Shown: one piece after another, positions 19,037-28,378 of the stretch | How the letters are laid out: each line of letters opens with the position of its first letter | Numbering within the stretch: the stretch's first letter is position 1 | DNA from: Aerococcus tenax | GTDB lineage: Bacteria; Bacillota; Bacilli; Lactobacillales; Aerococcaceae | Length of the DNA: 64,000 bases | Assembly: GCF_003286645.3 (NCBI RefSeq) | Contig: NZ_CP127382.2 | Span: 372,001-436,000, forward strand | Direction of reading: 5' to 3' | Translations under genes and position numbers: made by a program | Notes under the pieces: model-generated | The model's database searches: none | The model's input: the letters and a program-made list of their open reading frames with translations, nothing else | What the model was told of the DNA's origin: nothing

Positions 19037-19086
19037 TTGCGGCTGGCGAGGATGTGTGCTATATTAAATCGTAAGAGTTACGATTT
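19037..19086 (+). promoter_or_regulatory. znuA promoter with Zur box
   Basis: -35 TTGCGG (19037-19042), 17-base spacer, -10 TATATT (19060-19065). Directly after it lies a perfect 9-3-9 palindrome, AAATCGTAA-GAG-TTACGATTT (19066-19086), which matches the Bacillus-type Zur operator. Zur with zinc bound here would block the start of transcription. Confidence 0.9.
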
Positions 19087-19102
19087 GTAAGGAGGCTTTG
19101 TC

Positions 19103-20113
19103 ATGAAAACGATGATTAAAAAGATAGGCTTTTGCCTAAGTCTGCTGGCTTTACTGGTTAGCTTTGGTTGTAGCCAAGGCAAAGAAGCGGCAGATAATAA
19201 CGGTAAGGGCAAGCTCACTGTGATGACCAGTTTTTATCCCATGCAGCTATTAACCCAAGCGGTAGTCGGTGACCAAGCTGATGTCCAGGTGATGATATCA
19301 GGAAAGCAAGAGGCCCATCACTTTGAACCCAGTGCCAAGGATATGGCCCGCTTACAAGAGGCGGATGTCTTTGTTTATAATAGCGATGATATGGAAGCTT
19401 GGGTAGAGAGTAGTTTAAATAGTATTGATACTGACCGGGTCAAGGTCGTCGAGTCCGCTGACAATATTGAACCCATTTCGGGAGCGGTAGAAACGATTGA
19501 AGGGGAGGTCCTAACGGCTGAAGATGACCACGATCACGATCATGACCATGAAGGCGACCATAACCATGAAGAAGGCGGTCTCCATGTCCATGAATATGAC
19601 CCCCATACCTGGCTTAGCCCTAAAAATGCCATGATCCAGACCCAAGCCATTTGTGACGCCATGAAAGAAGTTGACCCTGATCAGGCTGAAGTTTATCAAA
19701 AGAATACCGATGCCTTCCTGGAGAAGTTGGAAGCACTTGACCATGACTATCAAACTGCCTTTTCTAATCATCCCGATCAATCCTTTGTGACCGCCCATGC
19801 CGCTTTTGGGTATTTGGCTGATGAATATAATTTAAAGCAAATTGCTCTAACGGGAGTCAGTGATGATGCGGAGCCATCACCACAAGCCATGGCAGGAGTG
19901 ATTGATTATATTAAACAAAATAATCTGCCGGTGATTTATTTCCAAGAAAACACTTCTTCCAAACTCGCAGAGACTTTGGCGGCGGAAACTGGGGTTAAGG
20001 TTTCCAGTCTCAATGCTCTCGAATCAGCCAGTTCTGACCAGCCGATTTCAGGCGATACCTATATTAATTTGATGCGGGAAAACCTCGAGCATTTAAAATT
20101 AACCATTAATTAG
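19103..20113 (+). CDS. znuA: Zinc ABC transporter substrate-binding lipoprotein
   Basis: Captures Zn2+ outside the membrane for the ZnuCB importer. In 336 residues: signal peptide with lipobox VSFGC (Cys 23), the cluster A-I fold, ligand candidates His72-73 (EAHHFEP), His168 (DPHTW) and His in TAHAAFGY, and a His/Asp/Glu-rich loop at about 141-163 with alternating DH pairs, typical of zinc rather than manganese members. It lacks the C-terminal ZinT domain of streptococcal AdcA. TAAGGAGG precedes the ATG. First gene of znuACB, under a Zur box. Confidence 0.93.
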   Translation: MKTMIKKIGFCLSLLALLVSFGCSQGKEAADNNGKGKLTVMTSFYPMQLLTQAVVGDQADVQVMISGKQEAHHFEPSAKDMARLQEADVFVYNSDDMEAWVESSLNSIDTDRVKVVESADNIEPISGAVETIEGEVLTAEDDHDHDHDHEGDHNHEEGGLHVHEYDPHTWLSPKNAMIQTQAICDAMKEVDPDQAEVYQKNTDAFLEKLEALDHDYQTAFSNHPDQSFVTAHAAFGYLADEYNLKQIALTGVSDDAEPSPQAMAGVIDYIKQNNLPVIYFQENTSSKLAETLAAETGVKVSSLNALESASSDQPISGDTYINLMRENLEHLKLTIN

Positions 20114-20126
20114 ATAGGAGGCTAGC

Positions 20127-20837
20127 ATGCATTATATCCAAGTAGAAGACTTGCGCTTTTCTTATGATAGTGAGCCAGTTCTCAACAATATCAGCTTTAC
20201 CGTTGACCCCGGTGAATTTGTGATCTTAACTGGGGAGAATGGGGCAGCCAAGTCCACCCTGTTGAAAAATATCCTGGGTTTATTACAACCAGACAAGGGA
20301 AAAGTGACGATTAGTAAAAACAATATTTATGGTAATAAATTACAAATTGGCTATGTCCCCCAGATGGTGGCTAGCTTCAATGCTGGTTTTCCTAGCACAG
20401 TTTATGAATTTGTCCTCTCAGGCCGTTACCAACAAGATCGTTGGTTTAAACGCCTGACTGATGAAGACCATGAACACGTTAAGCGGGCCCTTAACTCAGT
20501 AGGCATGTGGGAACAGGCCCAAGAAAAAGTGGGGGAATTATCCGGTGGTCAGAAGCAACGGATTGTCTTGGCCCGAGTCTTTGCCACGGATCCTGACTTA
20601 TTTGTCCTGGATGAACCTACTACCGGGATGGATAAGGCCTCACGGGAAGAGTTTTACACTTTATTGAAACACAATACCCGACGCCATGGTAAAGCCATCC
20701 TCATGGTGACCCACGAGGATATCCATTTACAAGATTATTTCGATAAACACATTCATCTAACTAGAGAGGAGGGGTCACCATGGCGCTGTTTCAGTATGAC
20801 TTCATGGTCCGAGCCTTCATCGCCTGTGGAGCCATAG
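20127..20837 (+). CDS. znuC: Zinc ABC transporter ATP-binding protein
   Basis: Cytoplasmic ATPase of the zinc importer, 236 residues. Walker A is GENGAAKST (Ala for the usual Gly, which I have seen in other zinc/manganese transporters), signature LSGGQKQR, Walker [11 protein letters not shown] and switch MVTHED. The last 20 or so residues (from about GSPWRCFSM) are read from DNA that also encodes the start of znuB in another frame, a 58-base overlap; they are rich in Ser and Pro and look unlike the family end. Confidence 0.93.
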   Translation: MHYIQVEDLRFSYDSEPVLNNISFTVDPGEFVILTGENGAAKSTLLKNILGLLQPDKGKVTISKNNIYGNKLQIGYVPQMVASFNAGFPSTVYEFVLSGRYQQDRWFKRLTDEDHEHVKRALNSVGMWEQAQEKVGELSGGQKQRIVLARVFATDPDLFVLDEPTTGMDKASREEFYTLLKHNTRRHGKAILMVTHEDIHLQDYFDKHIHLTREEGSPWRCFSMTSWSEPSSPVEP

Positions 20838-21580
20838 CCTGTTTCGCTCCGGTATTGGGTTTATTGCTTATTTTAAGAAAACAGTCCCTGATGTCGGATA
20901 CCCTGGCTCATGTTTCCCTGGCCGGGGTGGCTTTAGGTTTCTTATTAGGGGTGGACCCGATCTATACGACCATTTTAGTGGTGGTTATCGCGGCCATGGC
21001 TTTAGAATACCTCCGCCGAGTTTACAAAAACTATTCGGATATTTCCATTGCCATGTTAATGTCGGGTGGTATGGCCCTGGCTTTACTGTTAATGTCACGG
21101 GTCGAATCAGCCAGCAGTATCGAGGCCTACTTATTCGGGTCGATTGTCACTATTTCGCCTGTACAAGTCCGCTTATTAATTGCTTTAGCAGTCATTGTTC
21201 TCCTTGCTTATTTCGCTTTTAAGCGGGTCCTCTATGTGGAAGCCTTTGATGAGAGTATTGCCTATACTTCGGGCTTACCTACGCGCTTGATTTCCATGGT
21301 GCTTTCCATCGTGACTGGGGTAGCTATTTCCATTATGATGCCGATTGCTGGGACCTTGTTGGTGTCTTCCATCTTGATCATGCCAGCGGCCATTGCTATG
21401 CGCTTGATGAAGAGTTTTGATAGTGTGATTATTCTAGCAATTATCATCGCCTTAGCGGGTATGTTTTCGGGTCTGCTGATTTCCTATGGCTTAGACACCC
21501 CTCCAGGAGCGACGATTGCCTTTATCTTTGTCTGTCTTTTTGCCTTGGAAAGTATTGTCTTACGCTTGGTAAGAAGATAG
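20780..21580 (+). CDS. znuB: Zinc ABC transporter permease
   Basis: Membrane subunit of the zinc importer, 266 residues with eight or nine hydrophobic helices and the ABC-3 family phrases [15 protein letters not shown] (about 35-50) and [25 protein letters not shown] sits just before the ATG, inside znuC. The operon ends at a clear terminator before purR. Confidence 0.93.
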   Translation: MALFQYDFMVRAFIACGAIACFAPVLGLLLILRKQSLMSDTLAHVSLAGVALGFLLGVDPIYTTILVVVIAAMALEYLRRVYKNYSDISIAMLMSGGMALALLLMSRVESASSIEAYLFGSIVTISPVQVRLLIALAVIVLLAYFAFKRVLYVEAFDESIAYTSGLPTRLISMVLSIVTGVAISIMMPIAGTLLVSSILIMPAAIAMRLMKSFDSVIILAIIIALAGMFSGLLISYGLDTPPGATIAFIFVCLFALESIVLRLVRR

Positions 21581-21611
21581 AGAAAACGGTTTCTATGATT
21601 ACTCCAATAAT

Positions 21612-21645
21612 AAAACGCCCATTGTTAAGTCATGGGCGTTTTCCT
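21612..21645 (+). terminator. znuACB terminator
   Basis: AAAACGCCCAT (21612-21622) pairs with ATGGGCGTTTT (21632-21642); short T tract after. Confidence 0.88.
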
Positions 21646-21694
21646 ATTATATAAAAACAATTATAGTAAAAAACAGACTTTCGACGGAAATTTC

Positions 21695-21722
21695 TTGAAT
21701 TTGTTCTGATTTTGCTTATAAT
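21695..21722 (+). promoter_or_regulatory. purR promoter
   Basis: -35 TTGAAT (21695-21700), 16-base spacer, consensus -10 TATAAT (21717-21722). Confidence 0.7.
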
Positions 21723-21753
21723 GTAATAAGCTAGCAAGTAAAGGAGTACAAGT

Positions 21754-22566
21754 ATGAAAATGAAGCGTAGTCATCGTTTAGTCGATATGACCCATTATTT
21801 GTTGAATAACCCTTATCGAACGATTTCCTTACCCTTCTTTATTGACCGCTATCAAGCAGCCAAGTCATCCATTTCTGAAGATGTCGGCATTATTGCTGAA
21901 CAATTTAAGTTATCTAATATTGGTATTGTTGAAACGATTGCTGGAGCCAGTGGTGGTGTTATTTTCCGCCCTAAAGTGGAAAAAGACAAGGCCATGGAGT
22001 ATATGAATCAATTAACCGCTAAGTTGACTGATAAGCAACGCATTTTACCGGGCGGTTATTTCTATTTTTCTGACGTTTTAGGCAATCCCTATGATTTACG
22101 TCATATTGGTAACATCATCGCTTCCGCTTATTACGGACAGTCTATCGATGTGATCATGACCATGGCAACCAAGGGGATTTCCATGGCCCAAGCAGTCGCC
22201 AATTTTTTGAATGTTCCCTTTGTCATCGTTCAACGGGAAGCCCAATTAACAGAAGGGTCTACTGTTTCAGTGACCTATGTGACGGGAAATGACGAAGTGA
22301 AAAAAATGGCCTTGACCAAAAATAATCTCTCGGCCGACCAAAACATTTTAATTGTTGATGACTTTATGAATGGGGGCGGCACCATGAATGGGATGCTCAG
22401 TTTAGTTGAAGAATTTGACTGCCATACCATCGGAGCGGTGGTCTTTGGCGAAGCCGATAATCAAAAGAACTATATCGATTATCCCTATAAGTCCCTCATC
22501 AAGGTTAAAAAGACAGCTGATAATTTAGATGTAGCGGGAATTGAATTAGGGTCCTTGTTTGACTAG
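21754..22566 (+). CDS. purR: Purine operon repressor
   Basis: DNA-binding regulator of purine genes, 270 residues. An N-terminal winged helix (about 1-75) precedes a phosphoribosyltransferase-like domain with the PRPP-binding motif ILIVDDFMNGGGTMNGM (about 201-217). In Gram-positives this PurR senses PRPP. AAAGGAG lies ahead of the ATG. guaC at 47.4 kb is a possible target by analogy with Bacillus. Its place after ispE is conserved, apart from the zinc operon between them. Confidence 0.96.
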   Translation: MKMKRSHRLVDMTHYLLNNPYRTISLPFFIDRYQAAKSSISEDVGIIAEQFKLSNIGIVETIAGASGGVIFRPKVEKDKAMEYMNQLTAKLTDKQRILPGGYFYFSDVLGNPYDLRHIGNIIASAYYGQSIDVIMTMATKGISMAQAVANFLNVPFVIVQREAQLTEGSTVSVTYVTGNDEVKKMALTKNNLSADQNILIVDDFMNGGGTMNGMLSLVEEFDCHTIGAVVFGEADNQKNYIDYPYKSLIKVKKTADNLDVAGIELGSLFD

Positions 22567-22592
22567 GGAGAATAATTAGCAATGTACTGTTA

Positions 22593-22648
22593 GGACAAAG
22601 CTTTCTAAAGTTTTATTTAAAACAATTAGAAAGTCTTGTCCCTTTTTT
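22593..22648 (+). terminator. purR terminator
   Basis: GGACAA and CTTTCTAA (from 22593) pair with TTAGAAAG and CTTGTCC (ending 22641), then TTTTTT. Confidence 0.85.
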
Positions 22649-22706
22649 ATTTTACTTCTAATATAGGGTATAATAGTGACTTGATGAAGAAAAAGGAGAC
22701 GAAGTG

Positions 22707-24203
22707 ATGTCAAAGAAGCAACCCTCTTCAGCAAAGAGTGTATTAATAAATTCTGGAATTTATTCGATCACCTCGATTTTGCAAAAAGCGATTGGATTTA
22801 TTTTACTTCCTTTATATACTTTATACCTTACTCCTGAAGACTATGGGATTGTTGGTGTGGTTAATTCATTGACCCAGGTATTAACCTTATTGTTCACTTT
22901 TTCTCTAAATAGTGCAGTTCAACGTTATTTTTACCGCTATCGGGAAAATTGGCCCCAATTACAATCCTTTTACGGGACCATTATGCTCTTTATTATGGGT
23001 AATAGCCTCTTTTTAGGGGGCTTAATTATCCTATTTAAGGATATCCTGGTTGAACCCTTTGTTGATGGGATCGCCTTTTATCCTTATATTTTTATGGGGA
23101 TCATTACCGTTATTGTTAACCCGATTTATAATATTTATCAGACCTTATTGCAGACTATGGAACAAGCCAAGGCCTATGCCATTAACAGCTTACTCAATTT
23201 TGCCATGATGGTGGCTTGTAATATTCTCTTTATTGTCGTTTTCCAATGGGGAGCCACTGGGCAATTATTAAGTTACTTGATCACCGGCTTTACTTTTGGT
23301 TTGTATGCTTTGATTAGTTTATATCAGCGTGGCATCATCCGTTTTAATTTCCAATGGAATTACCTGAAAGAGGCCCTTTCCTATTCGATTCCACTCCTGC
23401 CGCATTTGATGTCGACCCAAATTGCTGATTTTGTCTCACGACTATTTCTCAACAACCAGGTGTCGACTGCCAGTGCGGGTCTCTATACGACGGCCTCACA
23501 GTTTATGTTAATTATTGATACCATGCAATATAGTGTCAATTCAGCCTATGTGCCGTGGTTCTATAGCTTGATGGATTTGGGCGATCAGCACAAGAAAAAA
23601 GCCATTCAATTTGCAGATGTTTTGAGTCGGATTTATTTAATCATTAGTTTGGGAATGTCCTTATTTATTAAGGAGGTTGTCCAAATTTTTATTGCCGATG
23701 GTTATTTACTAGCTTGGACCCTGGTTCCTATTATACTGGTGGCTTATCAAATTCGCTCAGTCTACCTCTTCTACGTCAATACACTCTTCTATAATACCAA
23801 GGCGACCAGGTATATTTTCATTGCTACCCTGTCAGGGAGTTTACTGAGTGTCTTGTTAACCGCAACACTGACCCAGTACCTAGGACTCTTAACCCCAGCT
23901 ATCGTGCTTTTGATCCAATGGACCGTAATCGCAATCATTATTTATGTCCTTTCTAGAAAAATTGAACCCGTGAATTTTAAAATCAAAAATATGTTGCTTT
24001 ATATTGCTATATTAGTTCTGGTAAGCGGAGTGGGCTTGTTTTATGATATTGCCCACCCAACTGGACCACTGATTTGGCAAAATCTTCTCTATAAGATCGT
24101 TCTCTACCTAGTGACTACTATCGTACTCGTCTATAGAGAAATTCCTACCATAAAGGCCTTATTCACTGATTTTATTGGCAAAAAATTAAATTCAGGAGAT
24201 TAG
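22707..24203 (+). CDS. Wzx-type polysaccharide flippase
   Basis: Multi-spanning protein of 498 residues with about 12-14 membrane helices and the polysaccharide_synt/MATE-like start (INSGIYSITSILQKAIGFIL). Flippases of this kind move undecaprenyl-linked oligosaccharide units to the outer face. AAAGGAG lies eight bases before ATG 22707; a GTG at 22704 is an alternative. It opens the polysaccharide locus. A -10-like TATAAT lies shortly upstream with a poor -35. The next gene starts five bases after its stop. Confidence 0.88.
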   Translation: MSKKQPSSAKSVLINSGIYSITSILQKAIGFILLPLYTLYLTPEDYGIVGVVNSLTQVLTLLFTFSLNSAVQRYFYRYRENWPQLQSFYGTIMLFIMGNSLFLGGLIILFKDILVEPFVDGIAFYPYIFMGIITVIVNPIYNIYQTLLQTMEQAKAYAINSLLNFAMMVACNILFIVVFQWGATGQLLSYLITGFTFGLYALISLYQRGIIRFNFQWNYLKEALSYSIPLLPHLMSTQIADFVSRLFLNNQVSTASAGLYTTASQFMLIIDTMQYSVNSAYVPWFYSLMDLGDQHKKKAIQFADVLSRIYLIISLGMSLFIKEVVQIFIADGYLLAWTLVPIILVAYQIRSVYLFYVNTLFYNTKATRYIFIATLSGSLLSVLLTATLTQYLGLLTPAIVLLIQWTVIAIIIYVLSRKIEPVNFKIKNMLLYIAILVLVSGVGLFYDIAHPTGPLIWQNLLYKIVLYLVTTIVLVYREIPTIKALFTDFIGKKLNSGD

Positions 24204-24207
24204 ATTA

Positions 24208-25308
24208 ATGAAACATGCAATTGTTGCTTGGACACCGCTTCATATTATCAATAGCCTTAATATCTGGAAGAATTGCTTATCTGGGGAAGAGCTGACCCTC
24301 TTTATCTATAACGAATTCGCTAACGCTGATTTATTAATTGATATAAGCAGGAAGCTAGGCCAGGGCTTAGAAGTGATTAAAATCAACCACCAGAACTTAG
24401 GCGGGAAATTGGCGAAAATTTCTCGTCTTTATTGGAATAAGAACTTGATCCCTCTAGATGATTTTGACCATATTTATTTACCGGGGGATAATTATTTTGG
24501 CCGCCTCCTCTATAGCAGCCTCGCTGCTAAAGGTCATGATTTTCACTTGCATTATTATGAAGATGGCATGGGGATTTATCTGGGCGCCAAACCCATAGAA
24601 ATCAAAAATGCCAATGATGCCTTGCAAAAGAAATTGAATAAGCATTCCATTTTTCACGGCCAATGGGAAAATTGTTATACCTACCAACCAGACTTGGTTC
24701 AGTGGCATGATTTCTCAGGAAACTTGATAAAAATTCCTGTTCTTGACCAAAGTAATCTCGCCTTTCCCTTGGTCAAGGCAATTTTTTCTCAAGCCTATAA
24801 TGAGGAAATAAGTCAAGTCGCCGAGGGGAGTTTAATTTATTTTGACCAGCCCTTCAAAAAAGATGGGGCACAAATCGATGAATTGACCTTGTTTAACCAC
24901 TTAAAAGCAATATGTGATTCCTTAAATATTAGGATCTACGTGAAGTTACACCCTCGCTCGGAAGCAAATAAATATGGGCAGGTGAATTATTTACAAACTA
25001 CCATGCCCTGGGAAATCTTTCTCTTGTTTGTAGACCATTCCGACCTGACCTTAGCAGCAATGAATTCAACTGCGGTATTCTCACCTTACTTACTCTATCA
25101 ACAAAGGATGCCGATTATTATGTTGGCCGGCCTGGTTGATCATGCGATTGGGGAAAAGGTGGATGAGCCGACTAAAATGATTTTAACCAACAGCTTGTCC
25201 ATGGCTAAAAATTTCAAGGAAATTTATGGACCTTTGTTACAGGTGCCTGAAAACAGCAAGCAGTTAGAAGACTTATTATATGAGATTAAAATTAAAGGAG
25301 ATCAATAG
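24208..25308 (+). CDS. Sialyltransferase-like glycosyltransferase (GT52/polysialyltransferase type)
   Basis: Protein of 366 residues without a signal or membrane span. Three short motifs known from bacterial sialyltransferases occur in order: acidic EDG at 118-120 (HYYEDGMGIY), HP at 248-249 (VKLHPR) and NST at 286-288 (LAAMNSTAVFS). In characterised members these regions supply the general acid/base and CMP-binding residues. The same locus holds a NeuB-family synthase and a CMP-sugar synthetase, so transfer of a nonulosonic acid to the repeat unit is a reasonable inference. Linkage and acceptor are unknown. It is coupled to the flippase upstream. Confidence 0.6.
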   Translation: MKHAIVAWTPLHIINSLNIWKNCLSGEELTLFIYNEFANADLLIDISRKLGQGLEVIKINHQNLGGKLAKISRLYWNKNLIPLDDFDHIYLPGDNYFGRLLYSSLAAKGHDFHLHYYEDGMGIYLGAKPIEIKNANDALQKKLNKHSIFHGQWENCYTYQPDLVQWHDFSGNLIKIPVLDQSNLAFPLVKAIFSQAYNEEISQVAEGSLIYFDQPFKKDGAQIDELTLFNHLKAICDSLNIRIYVKLHPRSEANKYGQVNYLQTTMPWEIFLLFVDHSDLTLAAMNSTAVFSPYLLYQQRMPIIMLAGLVDHAIGEKVDEPTKMILTNSLSMAKNFKEIYGPLLQVPENSKQLEDLLYEIKIKGDQ

Positions 25309-25312
25309 CTCA

Positions 25313-26863
25313 ATGAAAGAATATGCTAATAAAATCTTTTCAATAATTAATAATGTTCATTTATTTAAAATAATTACTTTGATTATTAATCTTATATATG
25401 CAGTTCCTAGCAGTTTTGATATCGAGAACGTTCCCATGAAGATTGTTTTTGTCTGGGGGATTTACTTATTGGCTAAGGACTTCTTGACCAGGCGAATAAT
25501 GTTTAAGCAAAAGTTTTGGCCTTTTTTATTTGCCTTTTTAATCTCTTTTGCGATTTCGGTCCTCTTGAATTTAACCTATCAATTTCCCGATTCAGCGATT
25601 AACTGGTTCTATGTGGCCCAAACTTTCTTCCTGATCTATGCCTTTAACCCTAGTGAAGATTACCAAACAAGTAAAAAATGGATGGCAAGATTTAACGACA
25701 TCTTTATCGGTATCGTTTGCTTTTTGGGTTTTGTTTCCCTATTGCTCTTTGCCTTTCACATTCGCTACTGGGTTTTAGATGGTACTGGGATTAATTGGAT
25801 GCGGCAAGGTTTCACTGAAAATCGCCTATTTGGCCTTTACACCAGTCCTAACATGGGGTCGATTATTGGTGTGTTAAGTGTGGTAGCTAGTTTAATGAAT
25901 AATATCTTGAAGCGGTCAAGTTGGAAGAGTTTCCAGCCATTCTATGTTTTTAATGCCATTATTCAATATTTATATTTTGTCCTAGCTAGTTCGCGGGGTA
26001 CCACGCTAACCCTCTTAACTGCTGGCTTAGTTATCACCTGTTATGCCATTTATCGTCTCTTTGTTAGACACCAAGACAACTTTAAAAGCCTTGGCAAGGT
26101 TATCCTAGGAGCAGGGCTGGGTCTCTTTCTCTTTGTCGCTGTGGAACATCAAGCGGAAAGCATTTTAGCTTATATTCCAGCAACGACCCAAACAGCTGCC
26201 CGCTTAGTTACTGGGCAAATCAGTTGGAGTGATTTGAGACATGGTGAGAGCAAGACTGGGGGAAATAAAAGTACGGTTATCGCTCCCGTAAGTATTCAAC
26301 ATGATGAAGGGGACGCTGAAGTTTCAGCAGGACGTTTTACCATTTGGCAAGCCGGGATTAAGGCGGCTGCACAAAATTTCTTGTTCGGTTTAAGTGATAT
26401 TGACTTATACCGCAATATTAAAGACCAAGAAGCTACCTCCCAGGTTGATATGACCAAGCTCACCACCTTAGATAGAAGCGAGATCAAACGTGCTAGAGGA
26501 AACATGCATAATACCTATATTGCAGTCTTTACTAAGGCTGGTTTTGTCGGCTTAATTATTATTGCAGCCTTTGCGCTATTCTATTTAATTTATCATGTAG
26601 GCTATCTCATGACAGCAAAGGTTGATTTCAGTGATGCCAACAATCAAATATATGCCTTGATCTTAGTCACCATTATCGCCTTGCTGGCTGAAGATATGGT
26701 GGAAAATCATATCTTGTTAGCCAACCGCGATACCATTGGCTTAATTTTTTGGACCTATGCCGGTTTCCTTAATGTCCACCGTTCCCAATTACAAGCACAA
26801 AAAAGCCAGGCAATCAATAAAGATCTAAAAAGTAAATTTATAAACATTATTTCGCCTTATTGA
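25313..26863 (+). CDS. Wzy-type polymerase / O-antigen ligase family membrane protein
   Basis: Protein of 517 residues with ten or more membrane helices and one long extracellular loop (about residues 285-400) followed by GNMHNTYIAVFTKAGFVGL, which resembles the H-N-x-x-L region of O-antigen ligase/polymerase proteins. Predicted to join lipid-linked repeat units outside the membrane. A frame extends upstream to 25280, but ATG 25313 follows AAAGGAG, although at a long spacing of 12. It overlaps nothing and lies four bases after the preceding stop. Confidence 0.75.
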   Translation: MKEYANKIFSIINNVHLFKIITLIINLIYAVPSSFDIENVPMKIVFVWGIYLLAKDFLTRRIMFKQKFWPFLFAFLISFAISVLLNLTYQFPDSAINWFYVAQTFFLIYAFNPSEDYQTSKKWMARFNDIFIGIVCFLGFVSLLLFAFHIRYWVLDGTGINWMRQGFTENRLFGLYTSPNMGSIIGVLSVVASLMNNILKRSSWKSFQPFYVFNAIIQYLYFVLASSRGTTLTLLTAGLVITCYAIYRLFVRHQDNFKSLGKVILGAGLGLFLFVAVEHQAESILAYIPATTQTAARLVTGQISWSDLRHGESKTGGNKSTVIAPVSIQHDEGDAEVSAGRFTIWQAGIKAAAQNFLFGLSDIDLYRNIKDQEATSQVDMTKLTTLDRSEIKRARGNMHNTYIAVFTKAGFVGLIIIAAFALFYLIYHVGYLMTAKVDFSDANNQIYALILVTIIALLAEDMVENHILLANRDTIGLIFWTYAGFLNVHRSQLQAQKSQAINKDLKSKFINIISPY

Positions 26864-26952
26864 AGCTAAAGACTAAAAAAATTATAATAGTAATAATTTC
26901 TTTAGACTAAGCACATATCAGGATCAAACTTTAGGTGAAGAAGGGTAATATA

Positions 26953-28281
26953 ATGAACAAAAAAGCTTTATTTATAACCAGTATTTTAACGGTTTTGCTA
27001 TTAGGCTTGGCTGGAATTTTATACTATAACCACCATATTACGGTGGCCAAAGTTGAAAAAGAAGTTAATGAAATTTATTTTAATAATAAGCATGACTATA
27101 TCAATCCGAATTATTCTTTGGAGGATTTAGAGAAGGTTAAATATGATAGTCGCCACATCTATGGTGACCATGCGAAGGAATTACAAGAGCTCATTGATCG
27201 GGCGATTGACAAGCGGAAGGCCATTCAATTCCTGAATGACTCTGTTCTTGATGATAAGCCGATTATTGAAGGCAACCAGGTCAACAAGGATTGGGTCATT
27301 GAAGATGGAGTTTCTGCTGAAGAGGTTGATAAGAAAAAAGATCGCTTTAATTTCGACTACTCAGACAAGTTAGTGGAAGATTTAAAAGCTAACTATGGAC
27401 TTTTACAGCAGGTGGCCCAATCGAATGAGACGATTGAAAATAAAATTGATCATTTACCAGAGAAGTTTATGATTGAAAGCTTAGATAAAGACCTTGATGC
27501 TTTTAACCAGGTTGCTAAGGAAATATCCAATTATATCGACCATACCAATAAGGAAGGTCAAGCTGACCTCTTTAAAAAGCGCTTAATGGACTACGCTTTA
27601 TCAGTAAAAGAACAGACGGCTAACCAGGATGGCTATAGCAAGTCCCTAGAAAAATTACTTAAGCAGGATGAATTAGCCAGTGTGCTGACAGGGTCGCCAG
27701 TGGATTATCGGCCTTTAGTGGCTATTACCTTCGATGATGGTCCTGATGATAATGTCGAAAATGCCATGGATATCTGTGAACAATACGGCATCAAGGCAAC
27801 CTTCTTCTTACAAGGAAATAATACCGAAAAGAAACCAGAATTAGCCCGCGAGATCGTTAAACGTGGCCACCATGTGGCAAACCACTCTTATGATCACCCT
27901 GATTTTGCTAAATTAACAGATAAGCAAATTTTAGACCAAATTAATCGTACCCAAGATATCATTAAACAAGCAACGGGAGTAACGCCGACATTATTTAGAA
28001 CGCCTTATGGCCAAGATCGAGCGCGGACGACTCAATTAGTTGCCCCCTTAAAACCTTGTTATTGGAATACCACGTCCAGAGACTGGCAATTAACGGACCC
28101 CGATGATATCTATGATATGATCATGAAAAATATGCAACACCATTCTGTTATTTTACAGCATTCTAGGTATACGGCGACAACCGATGCCTTGAAGAAAGTG
28201 ATTCCGGAACTGAAGAAGCGGGGCTATGTGTTTGTCTTTCCTGAGCAAATCCCTGACATCAAAACTTGGAATCATAACTAA
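26953..28281 (+). CDS. Membrane-anchored polysaccharide deacetylase (CE4), first paralogue
   Basis: Protein of about 442 residues: N-terminal membrane anchor (about 5-25), a helical stalk of about 220 residues, then a CE4/NodB domain. Metal and catalytic motifs: TFDDGP at about 259-264, NHSYDH (the H-S/T-x-x-x-H metal pair), RTPYGQ and a final ILQHS where Asp often follows His. Such enzymes remove acetyl groups from GlcNAc or MurNAc of peptidoglycan, or from surface glycans. It closely resembles the protein at 39019-40371. An upstream GTG (26935) is possible, but ATG 26953 has GAAGGG at good distance. Confidence 0.88.
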   Translation: MNKKALFITSILTVLLLGLAGILYYNHHITVAKVEKEVNEIYFNNKHDYINPNYSLEDLEKVKYDSRHIYGDHAKELQELIDRAIDKRKAIQFLNDSVLDDKPIIEGNQVNKDWVIEDGVSAEEVDKKKDRFNFDYSDKLVEDLKANYGLLQQVAQSNETIENKIDHLPEKFMIESLDKDLDAFNQVAKEISNYIDHTNKEGQADLFKKRLMDYALSVKEQTANQDGYSKSLEKLLKQDELASVLTGSPVDYRPLVAITFDDGPDDNVENAMDICEQYGIKATFFLQGNNTEKKPELAREIVKRGHHVANHSYDHPDFAKLTDKQILDQINRTQDIIKQATGVTPTLFRTPYGQDRARTTQLVAPLKPCYWNTTSRDWQLTDPDDIYDMIMKNMQHHSVILQHSRYTATTDALKKVIPELKKRGYVFVFPEQIPDIKTWNHN

Positions 28282-28300
28282 AGAAAGATAACTTAATCGG

Positions 28301-28342
28301 AATGTCTGCTTATTTTAATTGGGAAATAAGCAGACATTTTTA
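28301..28342 (+). terminator. Terminator after the first CE4 deacetylase gene
   Basis: AATGTCTGCTTATTT (28301-28315) pairs with AAATAAGCAGACATT (28324-28338), followed by T residues. Confidence 0.92.
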
Positions 28343-28378
28343 TATTTACCATAGCGTTTGGATTAGAAAGGGATTCCT

